DNA of 64,000 nucleotides from Microbulbifer sp. TB1203 (GTDB lineage: Bacteria > Pseudomonadota > Gammaproteobacteria > Pseudomonadales > Cellvibrionaceae), in NCBI RefSeq assembly GCF_030997045.1, contig NZ_CP116899.1, positions 5,170,001 through 5,234,000 on the forward strand. The letters are read 5' to 3'. Made by a program: the position numbers and the translations under genes. Below, piece after piece: positions 16,192-23,466 of the stretch; the stretch's first letter is position 1; each line of letters begins with the position of its first letter. The notes under the pieces are model-generated. The model ran no database searches, was not told the origin of the DNA, and worked only from the letters and a program-made list of their open reading frames with translations.

Positions 16192-16890
16192 GTGAAGTTT
16201 AATCCACCCTTGCAGCGGGGGACGCTGCTGCGCCGCTATAAGCGTTTCCTTGCTGATATCGAGACCGAAACCGGCGAATTGATGACCGTTCACTGCCCCA
16301 ATACCGGTTCGATGAAAAACTGCTGGGCGGAAAATACTCCCTGCTGGTACTCGGACTCCGGTAATCTCAAGCGCAAGTACCGCCATACCCTGGAAATCAC
16401 CACCACCCCCGAGGCGGCGCTGGCGGGGGTGAATACCGGGCGTGCCAACGGTCTGGTGGAGGAGGCGATTGGCGCGGGAATAGTTGCGGAGTTGCAGGGG
16501 TATGAAACCCTGCGCCGCGAGGTGCGCTACGGCAGCGAAAACAGCCGTATCGACCTGTTGCTGTCAGGGCCGGCCGGCGACTGCTATGTGGAAGTGAAGA
16601 ATGTCACCCTCGCCGAGGGCGCTCGCGGGCTCTTCCCCGATGCGGTCAGCAGCCGCGGCGCCAAGCACCTGCGCGAACTGCAGGCGCTCGCCGGGAGCGG
16701 CGTGCGGGCGGTGCTCTTCTACTGCGTGCAGCACACCGGAATCGAAACGGTGGCGGCGGCGCGGGAGATAGATCCGGGCTATGCCGCCGCCCTGGATTCG
16801 GCGCTGGCGGCCGGGGTGGAGGTAATTGCCTACCGGGCGGGGGTCAGTGCCGATGAGATTGCCCTGCGCGAGGCGATTCCTTTTCGCTGA
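16192..16890 (+). CDS. sfsA: SfsA family protein (sugar fermentation stimulation protein A)
   Basis: The 232-residue protein has the family blocks RGTLLRRYKRFLADIETETGE, HCPNTGSMKNCW, SDSGNLKRKYRHTLEI, VNTGRANGLVEEAI, SRIDLLLSG, CYVEVKNVTLAEG and FPDAVSSRGAKHLRELQ. The last blocks (D, ExK) match a PD-(D/E)XK nuclease-like fold, and SfsA binds DNA. I start at GTG 16192 (MKFNPPLQRG), which gives the usual length of about 234; the long open frame upstream runs through the dksA promoter region and is not coding. It is next to dksA in many gammaproteobacteria. The cellular role is not well defined. Confidence 0.92.
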   Translation: MKFNPPLQRGTLLRRYKRFLADIETETGELMTVHCPNTGSMKNCWAENTPCWYSDSGNLKRKYRHTLEITTTPEAALAGVNTGRANGLVEEAIGAGIVAELQGYETLRREVRYGSENSRIDLLLSGPAGDCYVEVKNVTLAEGARGLFPDAVSSRGAKHLRELQALAGSGVRAVLFYCVQHTGIETVAAAREIDPGYAAALDSALAAGVEVIAYRAGVSADEIALREAIPFR

Positions 16891-16904
16891 ATCGCTTCAG
16901 TTGA

Positions 16905-16922
16905 TAGGAGCGGCCGCTCCTA
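16905..16922. repeat. Perfect palindrome TAGGAGCGGCCGCTCCTA
   Basis: An 18-bp perfect palindrome between sfsA and the convergent Rieske gene. Related GTAGGAGCGG palindromes lie at 20642-20675 and 54600-54678, so it belongs to a repeat family. It might also act as a weak bidirectional terminator, but no T run follows. Confidence 0.75.
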
Positions 16923-16933
16923 CAGAGTAGTAA

Positions 16934-17290
16934 TCAATCAGCCAATAATACGTACAGGCCTTCCTGAGAGTGCTCCACTGGCACCGGCATCAGCGCCTCG
17001 CCGGCGCAGGGGCCGGCGATACATTCGCCGGTCTCGATCAGGAACAGCGCGCCGTGGGAGGCGCACTGGATCAGCGCCCCCTCCGGGTCCAGGAACTGGT
17101 CCGGCTGCCAGTCCAGGTTGATCCCCTGGTGGGGGCAGCGGTTTCTGTAGGCATAGACCTCGCCATCCTTCATCACCGCGAACACATTGTCAGTGCCCGC
17201 GGCGCCCTGTTCAGATGAGGAGCCCACGGAAAACCCCTTGGATTGGCCCTCGGTCAGTTCATCGTAACGACAAAGAAAATGTTTCTGCAT
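16934..17290 (-). CDS. Rieske [2Fe-2S] ferredoxin-like protein
   Basis: The 118-residue protein has both Rieske cluster boxes: RCPHQGINL (Cys52, His54) and CASHGALFLIETGEC (Cys76, His79), separated by 21 residues, as in soluble Rieske ferredoxins (NirD/BphF-like). It has no signal peptide or membrane segment, so it should be a cytoplasmic electron carrier. No oxygenase gene is adjacent, so its redox partner is unknown. Stand-alone Rieske proteins of this size occur near sfsA/degS-type genes in related bacteria. Confidence 0.88.
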   Translation of the reverse strand: MQKHFLCRYDELTEGQSKGFSVGSSSEQGAAGTDNVFAVMKDGEVYAYRNRCPHQGINLDWQPDQFLDPEGALIQCASHGALFLIETGECIAGPCAGEALMPVPVEHSQEGLYVLLAD

Positions 17291-17338
17291 AACGGATTTT
17301 GACTCGCCGGGAACGCCGAGCCCCAGGCCCGCCGGTGA

Positions 17339-18391
17339 TTATGGAGCCGCGAGTGTAACGGAAGTGCGATGCTCTTGCCCGTCGCGCAGGTAGCTCAGTT
17401 CCACCTCCTCGCCGACGCGGTGGTTTTCCAGCGCGTTCATCAGGTCGTCGTAGTTGCGCACCGGTTGCCGGCCCACCGCCACTATCACGTCCCCAAGTTG
17501 CCAACCGCCGCGGCTGGTGCGGTAGACGCCGCGCAGGCCCGCGCGCTCCGCCGGCATTCCCGGCGCGGTGCGCAGCACCGCCACGCCCTCGAAGCCGTAG
17601 CGGCTGGCCCACTGGTCCGGGGCCGATTCGATTCCCAGCACCGGGCGCACCAGGCGGCCGTGGGCGATCAGTTCCGGCACTATCTTCTTCACCGTATCCA
17701 CCGGGATAGCGAAACCGATGCCCACACTGGCGCCGCTGGGGCTGTAAATGGCGGTGTTGACGCCGATCAGCCGGCCGCGGCTGTCCAGCAGTGGGCCGCC
17801 GGAGTTGCCCGGGTTGATCGCGGCGTCGGTCTGGATCACGTTGCGGATGGTGCGGTTGTTGGCGGCCTGTATCTCGCGCCCCAGGGCGCTGACCACGCCG
17901 GTGGTCAGGGTGGTGTCGAGCCCGAAGGGATTGCCGATCGCGAGCACTTTGCGGCCCACCGCCAGGTCGCCGGAGGTGCCCGCCACCAGCGGTGTGAGCA
18001 GCTCTTCCGGCGCTTCGATTTTCAATACCGCGAGGTCCTTTTCCGCTGCAGAGCCCACCAGCTCCGCCGGCCACTCGCTGCGGTCCTGCAGGGTGATGGT
18101 GACCTTGCGCGCGCCCTCGATCACGTGAAAGTTGGTGACCACGTGCCCCTGCTTGTCCCAGATAAAACCGCTGCCGGCGCCCTTGGGCACCGTGTGCAGG
18201 CGCAGCGTCCAGCGGTCGCGCACCAGGGTCTCGTTGGTGACGTAGACCACCGAGGGACTGGCGAAGTTGAACACCTGCATGGTGTTCCGCTCGTCGTCGG
18301 TGGAAAAGGTTGGCAGCGGGTTGGCGGATGCCGCCAGGGCCGCCAGCAACAGCAGCGGCCCGGCGGCCAGAAGGGAAAAGAATCGGTTCAT
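17339..18391 (-). CDS. Trypsin-like serine protease with PDZ domain (DegS/DegP family)
   Basis: This is an S1C periplasmic protease of 350 residues. The catalytic triad is visible: His89 in VTNFHVIEG, Asp119 in EKDLAVLKI and Ser197 in NPGNSGGPL. A single PDZ domain occupies about residues 245-345 (GFEGVAVLRTAPGMPAERAGL and GDVIVAVGRQPV). The N-terminus has a cleavable-looking signal peptide (SLLAAGPLLLLAALAASANP). A single PDZ fits DegS-like rather than DegP, but there is no clear N-terminal anchor beyond the signal, so a sigma-E role is unproven. It sits between the Rieske gene and htpX, a neighbourhood of envelope quality control. Confidence 0.88.
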   Translation of the reverse strand: MNRFFSLLAAGPLLLLAALAASANPLPTFSTDDERNTMQVFNFASPSVVYVTNETLVRDRWTLRLHTVPKGAGSGFIWDKQGHVVTNFHVIEGARKVTITLQDRSEWPAELVGSAAEKDLAVLKIEAPEELLTPLVAGTSGDLAVGRKVLAIGNPFGLDTTLTTGVVSALGREIQAANNRTIRNVIQTDAAINPGNSGGPLLDSRGRLIGVNTAIYSPSGASVGIGFAIPVDTVKKIVPELIAHGRLVRPVLGIESAPDQWASRYGFEGVAVLRTAPGMPAERAGLRGVYRTSRGGWQLGDVIVAVGRQPVRNYDDLMNALENHRVGEEVELSYLRDGQEHRTSVTLAAP

Positions 18392-18421
18392 GGCACTTGT
18401 GAGAGTCAGTTGATTCGGTGC

Positions 18422-19297
18422 CTATTTTTGCAGGGCCGCGATACGATCCTCAAGGGGGGGATGGCTGGCCATCAGCGCGCCCATGTTGCCGAAGATGCCG
18501 AAGGCCTTCATGTTGCTCGGCAGGGGCTGTTCGCGCCCCGCCTCCGCCTCTGTCTTCAGGTGCATCAGGGCAGAGATCATGGCCCCGCTGCTGGCCAACC
18601 CGGCGCCGGCGGCATCGGCGCGGTACTCCCGGCGGCGGCTGAACCAGGCTACGATCATCATCGCGAAGAAGCCGAACAGGATGTCCATGGCGATGGAGGT
18701 GACGAAGTAGCCGATGCCGAGGCCCTGTTCGTTCCTGAGCACCACCCGGTCGACGAAGAAGCCGACCAGGCGCGCGAGGAACATCACAAAGGTGTTCAGC
18801 ACCCCCTGGATCAGCGCCAGGGTCACCATATCGCCGTTGGCAACGTGCCCGATCTCGTGGCCGATCACTGCGCGCGCCTCGTCGCGGTTGAAGCGCTGCA
18901 GCAGGCCGGCACTTACCGCCACCAGTGCGCTGTTGCGGTTCCATCCGGTGGCGAAGGCGTTGGCCTGGGGCATGGGAAATATCCCCACCTCCGGCATGCC
19001 GATGCCGGCCTTTTTCGACAGTTCGCGCACCGTGTCCACCAGCCACTGCTCGTCGGCGGTCTGCGGCTGTTCTATCACCCGGGTGCGGGTAGTGGCGCGG
19101 GCGATGGTTTTGGACAGCAGGAGAGAAATGAACGCGCCGCCGAAACCGAAGATGGCGCACAGCAATAACAGCCCGGGGAGGTTCAGGTCGACACCGTTGG
19201 CATCGAGGATGCCCTGTATTCCCAACAAGTTGAATATAATGCCAACCAGGGCCAGTACCGCCAGGTTGGTCAGAAGAAAGAGACCAATGCGCAACAT
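18422..19297 (-). CDS. htpX: Membrane zinc protease HtpX
   Basis: HtpX is an M48B integral membrane metalloprotease that helps degrade misfolded membrane proteins. The 291-residue product starts MLRIGLFLLTNLAVLALVG, has two N-terminal membrane segments, the zinc motif AVIGHEIGHVANGD (HExxH near residue 140), two further membrane segments, and a downstream Glu ligand in RREYRADAAGAGL. The ATG at 19297 has GGAG seven bases upstream and yields the family length (293 in E. coli). The preceding protease gene lies 30 bases downstream on the same strand and may share a transcript. Confidence 0.95.
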   Translation of the reverse strand: MLRIGLFLLTNLAVLALVGIIFNLLGIQGILDANGVDLNLPGLLLLCAIFGFGGAFISLLLSKTIARATTRTRVIEQPQTADEQWLVDTVRELSKKAGIGMPEVGIFPMPQANAFATGWNRNSALVAVSAGLLQRFNRDEARAVIGHEIGHVANGDMVTLALIQGVLNTFVMFLARLVGFFVDRVVLRNEQGLGIGYFVTSIAMDILFGFFAMMIVAWFSRRREYRADAAGAGLASSGAMISALMHLKTEAEAGREQPLPSNMKAFGIFGNMGALMASHPPLEDRIAALQK

Positions 19298-19364
19298 CGG
19301 CGTTCTCCAAAACACTTCTTTAGGGAAAGTGTAGATAGGGCCGCCGGAAGTGTTTTCAACGGTC

Positions 19365-19649
19365 TTATTCGGTGCCCTGTGAGGACAGCAGGCGGTCCGC
19401 TTCGCTGGCCAGGCGCGCCTTCAGGTCCGGGTCCAGCTCGTTCCAGTGCACGTCCAGCAGCGCCCCCTGGAGAGCGTAGAGCAGTACGCGGGAGACGTTG
19501 ATGCCGCGGTTGCGGATACTGATAAAGGCTCCCACCGGGCCGACCCTGCGCAGGTCCTCGCAGGAGCGGATACCGATGGAGTGGAGGATATTGACAGAGG
19601 CGAGGCCCAGGTTCTTCAGTTGTAACAGCTCTGATTGACTCGGGTGCAT
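19365..19649 (-). CDS. TfoX C-terminal-domain protein
   Basis: This 94-residue protein consists mainly of the TfoX/Sxy C-terminal domain: LLQLKNLGLASVNILHSIGIRSCEDLRRVGPVGAFI and VLLYALQGALLDVHWNELD. In full TfoX this domain follows an N-terminal one and the protein is a CRP coactivator of competence genes; here only the C-terminal domain is present, as in many stand-alone bacterial copies of unknown role. The start ATG 19649 has AGGGA upstream; the frame extends further back but over a palindromic repeat. It lies just upstream of htpX on the same strand. Confidence 0.82.
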   Translation of the reverse strand: MHPSQSELLQLKNLGLASVNILHSIGIRSCEDLRRVGPVGAFISIRNRGINVSRVLLYALQGALLDVHWNELDPDLKARLASEADRLLSSQGTE

Positions 19650-19740
19650 GCAGTTGATCCCTAACTGGTTGTACTTCCGTTTCGCCCGGCAGGTCCCGCA
19701 GCCGCGCCGGGCAACATAGCACAAAACGACCGAAGGCCAA

Positions 19741-19798
19741 ATCGGGGCCTGTTGACACTGAATCGCGGCTATCGAATTCAGTGCCAACAGGCCCCGAT
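19741..19798. repeat. Inverted repeat upstream of the TfoX-like gene
   Basis: ATCGGGGCCTGTTGACACTG... pairs with ...CAGTGCCAACAGGCCCCGAT over 23 bp with one mismatch around an 11-base loop. It lies between the divergent TfoX-like and VanY-like genes, so it may overlap promoter elements. Confidence 0.85.
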
Positions 19799-19918
19799 GT
19801 TGGCGATTATTGGGTCTTTGGGAATCCGTCGATCCCCAATGATATGGTTGTATGCGTGGGATGTATCTAATGTAGTCGGGTTTGGCACCTTTGCCCGTGG
19901 ACAACCGAGGAGAATGAC

Positions 19919-20638
19919 ATGCTGGAGGCGCCATTGCAGCAAATGCTTTTTGGCTTGGGCGACGAACACGTCATCCTCGAGCCGCGCTCCGGACAGCTGC
20001 TGCACCCGGAGGCAATGGTGGCGTTCGAACGGCTGAGCGCGGATGCGCAGATGGCGGGTTTCGATCCCCGGGTGGTTTCCGGTTTCCGCAGTTTCGAGCG
20101 CCAGCGCACCATTTGGAACAACAAGGTAGCGGGCAGCAGACCGGTACTCGACAGCGCCGGCGAGCCACTGGATATGGCGCAGCTGTCGCCAGAGCAGGCC
20201 GCCTTCGCTATATTGCGCTGGTCGGCGCTGCCGGGCGCCTCCCGCCATCACTGGGGCACCGATTTCGATGTGGTGGACGCGGCGGCGATGCCCGCGGACT
20301 ACCGCCTGCAGCTGAGCCCGCAGGAGGTCGCCGACAATGGCATCTTCGGCCCTTTCCACCGCTGGTTGGACGCGCAGATCGTCGCCGGTCGCAGCTACGG
20401 GCTGTTCCGCCCCTACGCCGAAGACCGCGGCGGCGTGGCCCCGGAGCGCTGGCACCTGAGCTACGCACCCCGCGCCCGCGAACTGCAGCGGCTGCTGACA
20501 CCGGAGCTGCTGCGGGCGCAGTTGCAAAGTTGTGAGCTGGCGCTGGGCGATGTGGTATGCGGCAATATAGAGTCCATATTCCAGCGGTTTATATGGGTGC
20601 CGGAGGAGTGTTATCCCGACAACTTTGATTTCCCATGA
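19919..20638 (+). CDS. M15 family D-alanyl-D-alanine carboxypeptidase (VanY-like)
   Basis: The 239-residue protein has the M15B zinc-peptidase pattern: VVSGFRSFERQRTIWNNKV, the ligand pair in SRHHWGTDFDVVD (His and Asp about residues 117-124), and the third ligand His in PERWHLSYAP near residue 180. Such enzymes trim D-Ala-D-Ala ends of peptidoglycan. There is no clear signal peptide, which is common in the LdcB/VanY-like cytoplasmic or anchored forms. Its start ATG at 19919 follows AGGAG. The cysE gene follows 55 bases later, separated by a palindrome. The substrate is not determined by sequence. Confidence 0.87.
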   Translation: MLEAPLQQMLFGLGDEHVILEPRSGQLLHPEAMVAFERLSADAQMAGFDPRVVSGFRSFERQRTIWNNKVAGSRPVLDSAGEPLDMAQLSPEQAAFAILRWSALPGASRHHWGTDFDVVDAAAMPADYRLQLSPQEVADNGIFGPFHRWLDAQIVAGRSYGLFRPYAEDRGGVAPERWHLSYAPRARELQRLLTPELLRAQLQSCELALGDVVCGNIESIFQRFIWVPEECYPDNFDFP

Positions 20639-20641
20639 ATT

Positions 20642-20675
20642 TGTAGGAGCGGGGGGCGGCCATCCGCTCCTACAA
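20642..20675. repeat. Palindromic repeat TGTAGGAGCGG...CCGCTCCTACA
   Basis: The two ends TGTAGGAGCGG and CCGCTCCTACA are fully complementary with a short GC-rich loop. It overlaps the upstream region of cysE and belongs with the palindromes at 16905 and 54600. Confidence 0.8.
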
Positions 20676-20693
20676 CCAAGACTGAAGAGGACA

Positions 20694-21494
20694 GTGGCTA
20701 TCAACGGCGATATAGAAAAGCGGGATATCTGGAGCGCGATGCGCGCCGAGGCCACCGCCGCGGCGGCAGACGAACCGGTATTGGCCAGCTATTTTCACAA
20801 CACGGTGCTGCGCCATAAATCCCTCGACAGGGCACTCGCCTATCAACTGGCCTCGGTGTTGAACCACAGCGCGCTCACCGCCACCGCGCTGCAGGAAGTC
20901 ATCTCCGCAGCGCTGGCGGACGACCCGCAGATTTCCCGCGCCATGCGCGCGGATATTTGCGCCTGGTACGATCGCGATCCCGCCTGCGACCAGTACCTGA
21001 CCCCCTTCCTGTACTTCAAGGGCTTCCACGCGTTGCAGTCGCATCGGGTGGCGCACTGGTTGTGGCGGCAGGGGCGGCATACCCTGGCGCTGTATTTTCA
21101 GAGCCGGGTGTCGGAGCAGTTCGCGGTGGATATCCACCCGGCGGCGCGCTTCGGCAGCGGCATTATGATCGACCACGCCACCGGCCTGGTGGTGGGGGAG
21201 ACCAGCGTGGTGGAGGACGACGTATCCATGCTGCACTCGGTCACCCTGGGTGGCAGTGGCAGTGGCGGCGGCGACCGCCACCCGAAAATCGGCCGCGGGG
21301 TGATGATCGGCGCCGGGGCCAAGATCCTCGGCCCGGTGAGAATCGGCGAGGGCGTGAAGATTGCGGCCGGCAGCCTGGTACTGCGCGATGTTCCTCCACA
21401 CAGAACCGTGGCCGGCGTACCTGCCCGAGTCGTCGGTCGCGCCGGGGAGAAGCCGGCCTATACCATGGACCAGACCCTGGACTCAGACGGTTAA
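20694..21494 (+). CDS. cysE: Serine O-acetyltransferase
   Basis: CysE acetylates serine for cysteine synthesis. The 266-residue form starting at GTG 20694 (AGAGG five bases upstream) matches E. coli length (273); the open frame reaches further back through a palindromic repeat. The protein has the helical N-terminal domain (DIWSAMRAEA, ASVLNHSALTATALQEV), FKGFHALQSHRVAHWLW, and the left-handed beta-helix acyltransferase domain with DIHPAARFGSGIMIDHATGLVVGETSVVEDDVSMLHSVTLGG and DRHPKIGRGVMIGAGAKILG. The C-terminal tail is short. No cys operon is around it. Confidence 0.94.
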   Translation: MAINGDIEKRDIWSAMRAEATAAAADEPVLASYFHNTVLRHKSLDRALAYQLASVLNHSALTATALQEVISAALADDPQISRAMRADICAWYDRDPACDQYLTPFLYFKGFHALQSHRVAHWLWRQGRHTLALYFQSRVSEQFAVDIHPAARFGSGIMIDHATGLVVGETSVVEDDVSMLHSVTLGGSGSGGGDRHPKIGRGVMIGAGAKILGPVRIGEGVKIAAGSLVLRDVPPHRTVAGVPARVVGRAGEKPAYTMDQTLDSDG

Positions 21495-21504
21495 TTACTT
21501 GAGT

Positions 21505-21680
21505 ACTCGAGTTTCGAGTTCAGTTCCGGGAGCCGGGACGGGGTGCGCCTTTCTGGGACACGCCGTAAATACGTCCCTGTAGGCTTGTCTGCGAGGTCCC
21601 TCTCGCAGACAGTCCCAGAAAGGCGCACCCCGCCCCGGCTTTTGCCATCGGCAGGCGCCTCGAACTCCGAAACTTGAGTT
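21505..21680. repeat. Long hairpin repeat H3 with conserved loop segment
   Basis: Inner arms 21531-21558 and 21613-21640 pair at 27 of 28 positions. An outer pair (CTCGAGTTTCGAGTTC near 21507 and GAACTCCGAAACTTGAG near 21662) surrounds them. The loop starts CACGCCGTAAATACGTCC and then holds a perfect GTCTGCGAG...CTCGCAGAC stem. It lies between cysE and the next gene. Confidence 0.92.
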
Positions 21681-21706
21681 GAGAACAACAAAAAAGAGGT
21701 AAGCCC

Positions 21707-22207
21707 ATGTCGCAACCTAAATACAGCCTGGTTTTCCGCGGCGACCTGATGCCCGGATACACCGCCGCCGACGTCAAGGCCAACATGGCGCGCCTGTTCA
21801 AGGCGGGCCCGGAAACCATCGAGAAACTGTTCAGCGGCCGCCCGCTGGCGATCAAAAAAGGGCTGGGCAAAGCGCAGGCGGAACAGCTGCAGGCGACCCT
21901 GGCCAAACTGGGCGCCCAGTCCAGCTTAAAGGCCGAGGGCGAGCCGGCAGCTCCGGCCCCACCACCATCGCCTGCACCGCAGGTGACAGAATCCCGGACG
22001 CCCCCGCCCCCCACGCAATCCGATTGGAGCCTGGCGCCGATGGAGGGCAACCTGATCAAGGAGCACGAGCGGGCCGGAAAGAAGGCGGTGCAGGTGGACG
22101 TGGCCCACCTGAGCCTGAAACCGGCCGAAGGAAATCTGGTGGAGGAGAGCGAGCGTTCGTCCAGGCAGCCGGTATCGGTGCAGGTGCCGGATTGGCAGTT
22201 GGACTAA
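21707..22207 (+). CDS. Hypothetical protein with Pro-rich linker and repeated tail motif
   Basis: I do not recognise the family with certainty. The 166-residue product has an N-terminal domain of about 75 residues (YSLVFRGDLMPGYTAADVKA, FSGRPLAIKKGLGKAQAEQL, with many Ala/Leu helices), a Pro/Ala-rich linker (about 78-105), and a C-terminal part in which a short motif occurs twice: LAPMEGNLIKEHER and LKPAEGNLVEESER. There is no signal peptide or membrane segment. The N-terminal block resembles domains seen in other gammaproteobacterial proteins of unknown role. Its ATG has a good AAAGAGG leader. Confidence 0.72.
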   Translation: MSQPKYSLVFRGDLMPGYTAADVKANMARLFKAGPETIEKLFSGRPLAIKKGLGKAQAEQLQATLAKLGAQSSLKAEGEPAAPAPPPSPAPQVTESRTPPPPTQSDWSLAPMEGNLIKEHERAGKKAVQVDVAHLSLKPAEGNLVEESERSSRQPVSVQVPDWQLD

Positions 22208-22244
22208 ACCTCAATGGCACTAAGGTAAGGCGCAGGACAATTTT

Positions 22245-22399
22245 TGTAGGATGGGCAAAGTGTAGCGTGCCCATCAGGGCCTGGAAGATGGGCACGTCGC
22301 TGCGCCCCGTTAACTCGCGCCATCCATGGCGCTCGCCCGCTTGGCGGGCGCCTGTGGCGTCCACATCGGCAATCCTGCCGATTTGTGGCCATCCTACAA
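22245..22399. repeat. TAGGATGGGCAAAG repeat island A1
   Basis: It starts GTAGGATGGGCAAAGTGTAG and ends GGCCATCCTACAAG, with internal GCGTGCCCATC/GATGGGCACG palindromes. Copies with the same ends lie at 27260-27330 and 36085-36153. The middle (22310-22370) also contains an imperfect CGCCATCCATGGCG palindrome. No gene is seen in this gap. Confidence 0.85.
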
Positions 22400-22434
22400 G
22401 GAAGTGGTTTCACCGTTACCGTGGACAGCCTTCG

Positions 22435-23364
22435 CTACGCGGCCGGCGGATTCCCATGGAGCTGCTGTTGTGCCAACAGGAGAGCGCCCAACTGACCGGA
22501 TTCGCCGCCCAGTGCCGGGGGAACGATATAGGAATCCGGATGCGCCAGCGCCGGGGCTGGCCCGTAGCCATTCAGCAACTGTTGCACGCGCTCGCGGATC
22601 AGCGGGAACAAAAAGGAATTTTGCATCACGCCGCCGCCGAGAATAATCCGCTCCGGCGCATGGCAATAGGTCAGGTTGACGCACATCTGGGCCAGGTAAT
22701 CCGCCTGCAGTTCCCAGGCCGGGTGGGACGGCGGCAGCTCGGCGCCGGAGCGCTGCCAGCGCTGCTCCAGGGCGGGGCCGCAGGCCAGCCCCTCCAGGCA
22801 GTCGCCGTGGAACGGACAGCAACCGGGGAAGGGGTCCCGCTCTCCATTGCGGGACATGCGCATATGTCCTATTTCGGTATGCGTGAAGCCGTTGACCAGT
22901 TGCCCGCCCATCACAATGCCGGCACCGATACCGGTACCCACGGTGACATAAATAAAATTGTCGATGCCCTGCGCCGCCCCTAGGTGCTGTTCCGCCAGCG
23001 CGGCGCCGTTGACGTCGGTATCCAGGCGCACCGGAACATCCAACTTTTCGCGAAACCAGTCCAACAGATGGACCTGCACCCAGTCGAACTTGGGCGTTTT
23101 CAGGATACGGCCGTAGTCGGGCGAGGCCGGATTGTTATCCACCGGCCCGAAGCTGGCGATCCCCATTGCGCCCAAGGGGCCGCGCGCCGCGCGCGCGTCG
23201 TGAAAAAATGCCAGCACTTCCTCCAGGGTGCGTTGCGGTTTTCCGGTGGAAATGCGGGCGGACGCGAGAATCGTGTGAGGGTCGCGGGCCACCACGCAGT
23301 TGAAGTTGGTTCCGCCCGCTTCCAGGCCGGCCAGCAGCGGTGCATTTTGAGCAACCTGTAACAT
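22435..23364 (-). CDS. ROK family sugar kinase (probable fructokinase)
   Basis: The 309-residue protein has the ROK phosphate-binding start LLAGLEAGGTNFNCVV, DTDVNGAALAEQHLG, IYVTVGTGIGAGIVMGGQLVNGFTHTEIGHM and the zinc-binding CCPFHGDCLEGLACGPA motif characteristic of ROK fructokinases/manno(fructo)kinases. It would phosphorylate fructose after uptake or after hydrolysis of a fructoside. Its place beside a TonB receptor, GH32-like enzyme and symporter supports fructose as substrate. ATG 23364 is chosen because the protein then begins close to the ROK motif; the upstream frame would add a 30-residue unrelated leader. Confidence 0.88.
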   Translation of the reverse strand: MLQVAQNAPLLAGLEAGGTNFNCVVARDPHTILASARISTGKPQRTLEEVLAFFHDARAARGPLGAMGIASFGPVDNNPASPDYGRILKTPKFDWVQVHLLDWFREKLDVPVRLDTDVNGAALAEQHLGAAQGIDNFIYVTVGTGIGAGIVMGGQLVNGFTHTEIGHMRMSRNGERDPFPGCCPFHGDCLEGLACGPALEQRWQRSGAELPPSHPAWELQADYLAQMCVNLTYCHAPERIILGGGVMQNSFLFPLIRERVQQLLNGYGPAPALAHPDSYIVPPALGGESGQLGALLLAQQQLHGNPPAA

Positions 23365-23466
23365 GGTGAAAAAGACCCCGAAAATCCTGTTGAGAGTATA
23401 TGGTGGAAAAAAACCGGGCACTTGGGGTGTGCCCGGACCAAGCGGTGGTATCAAACAGAGACAAAC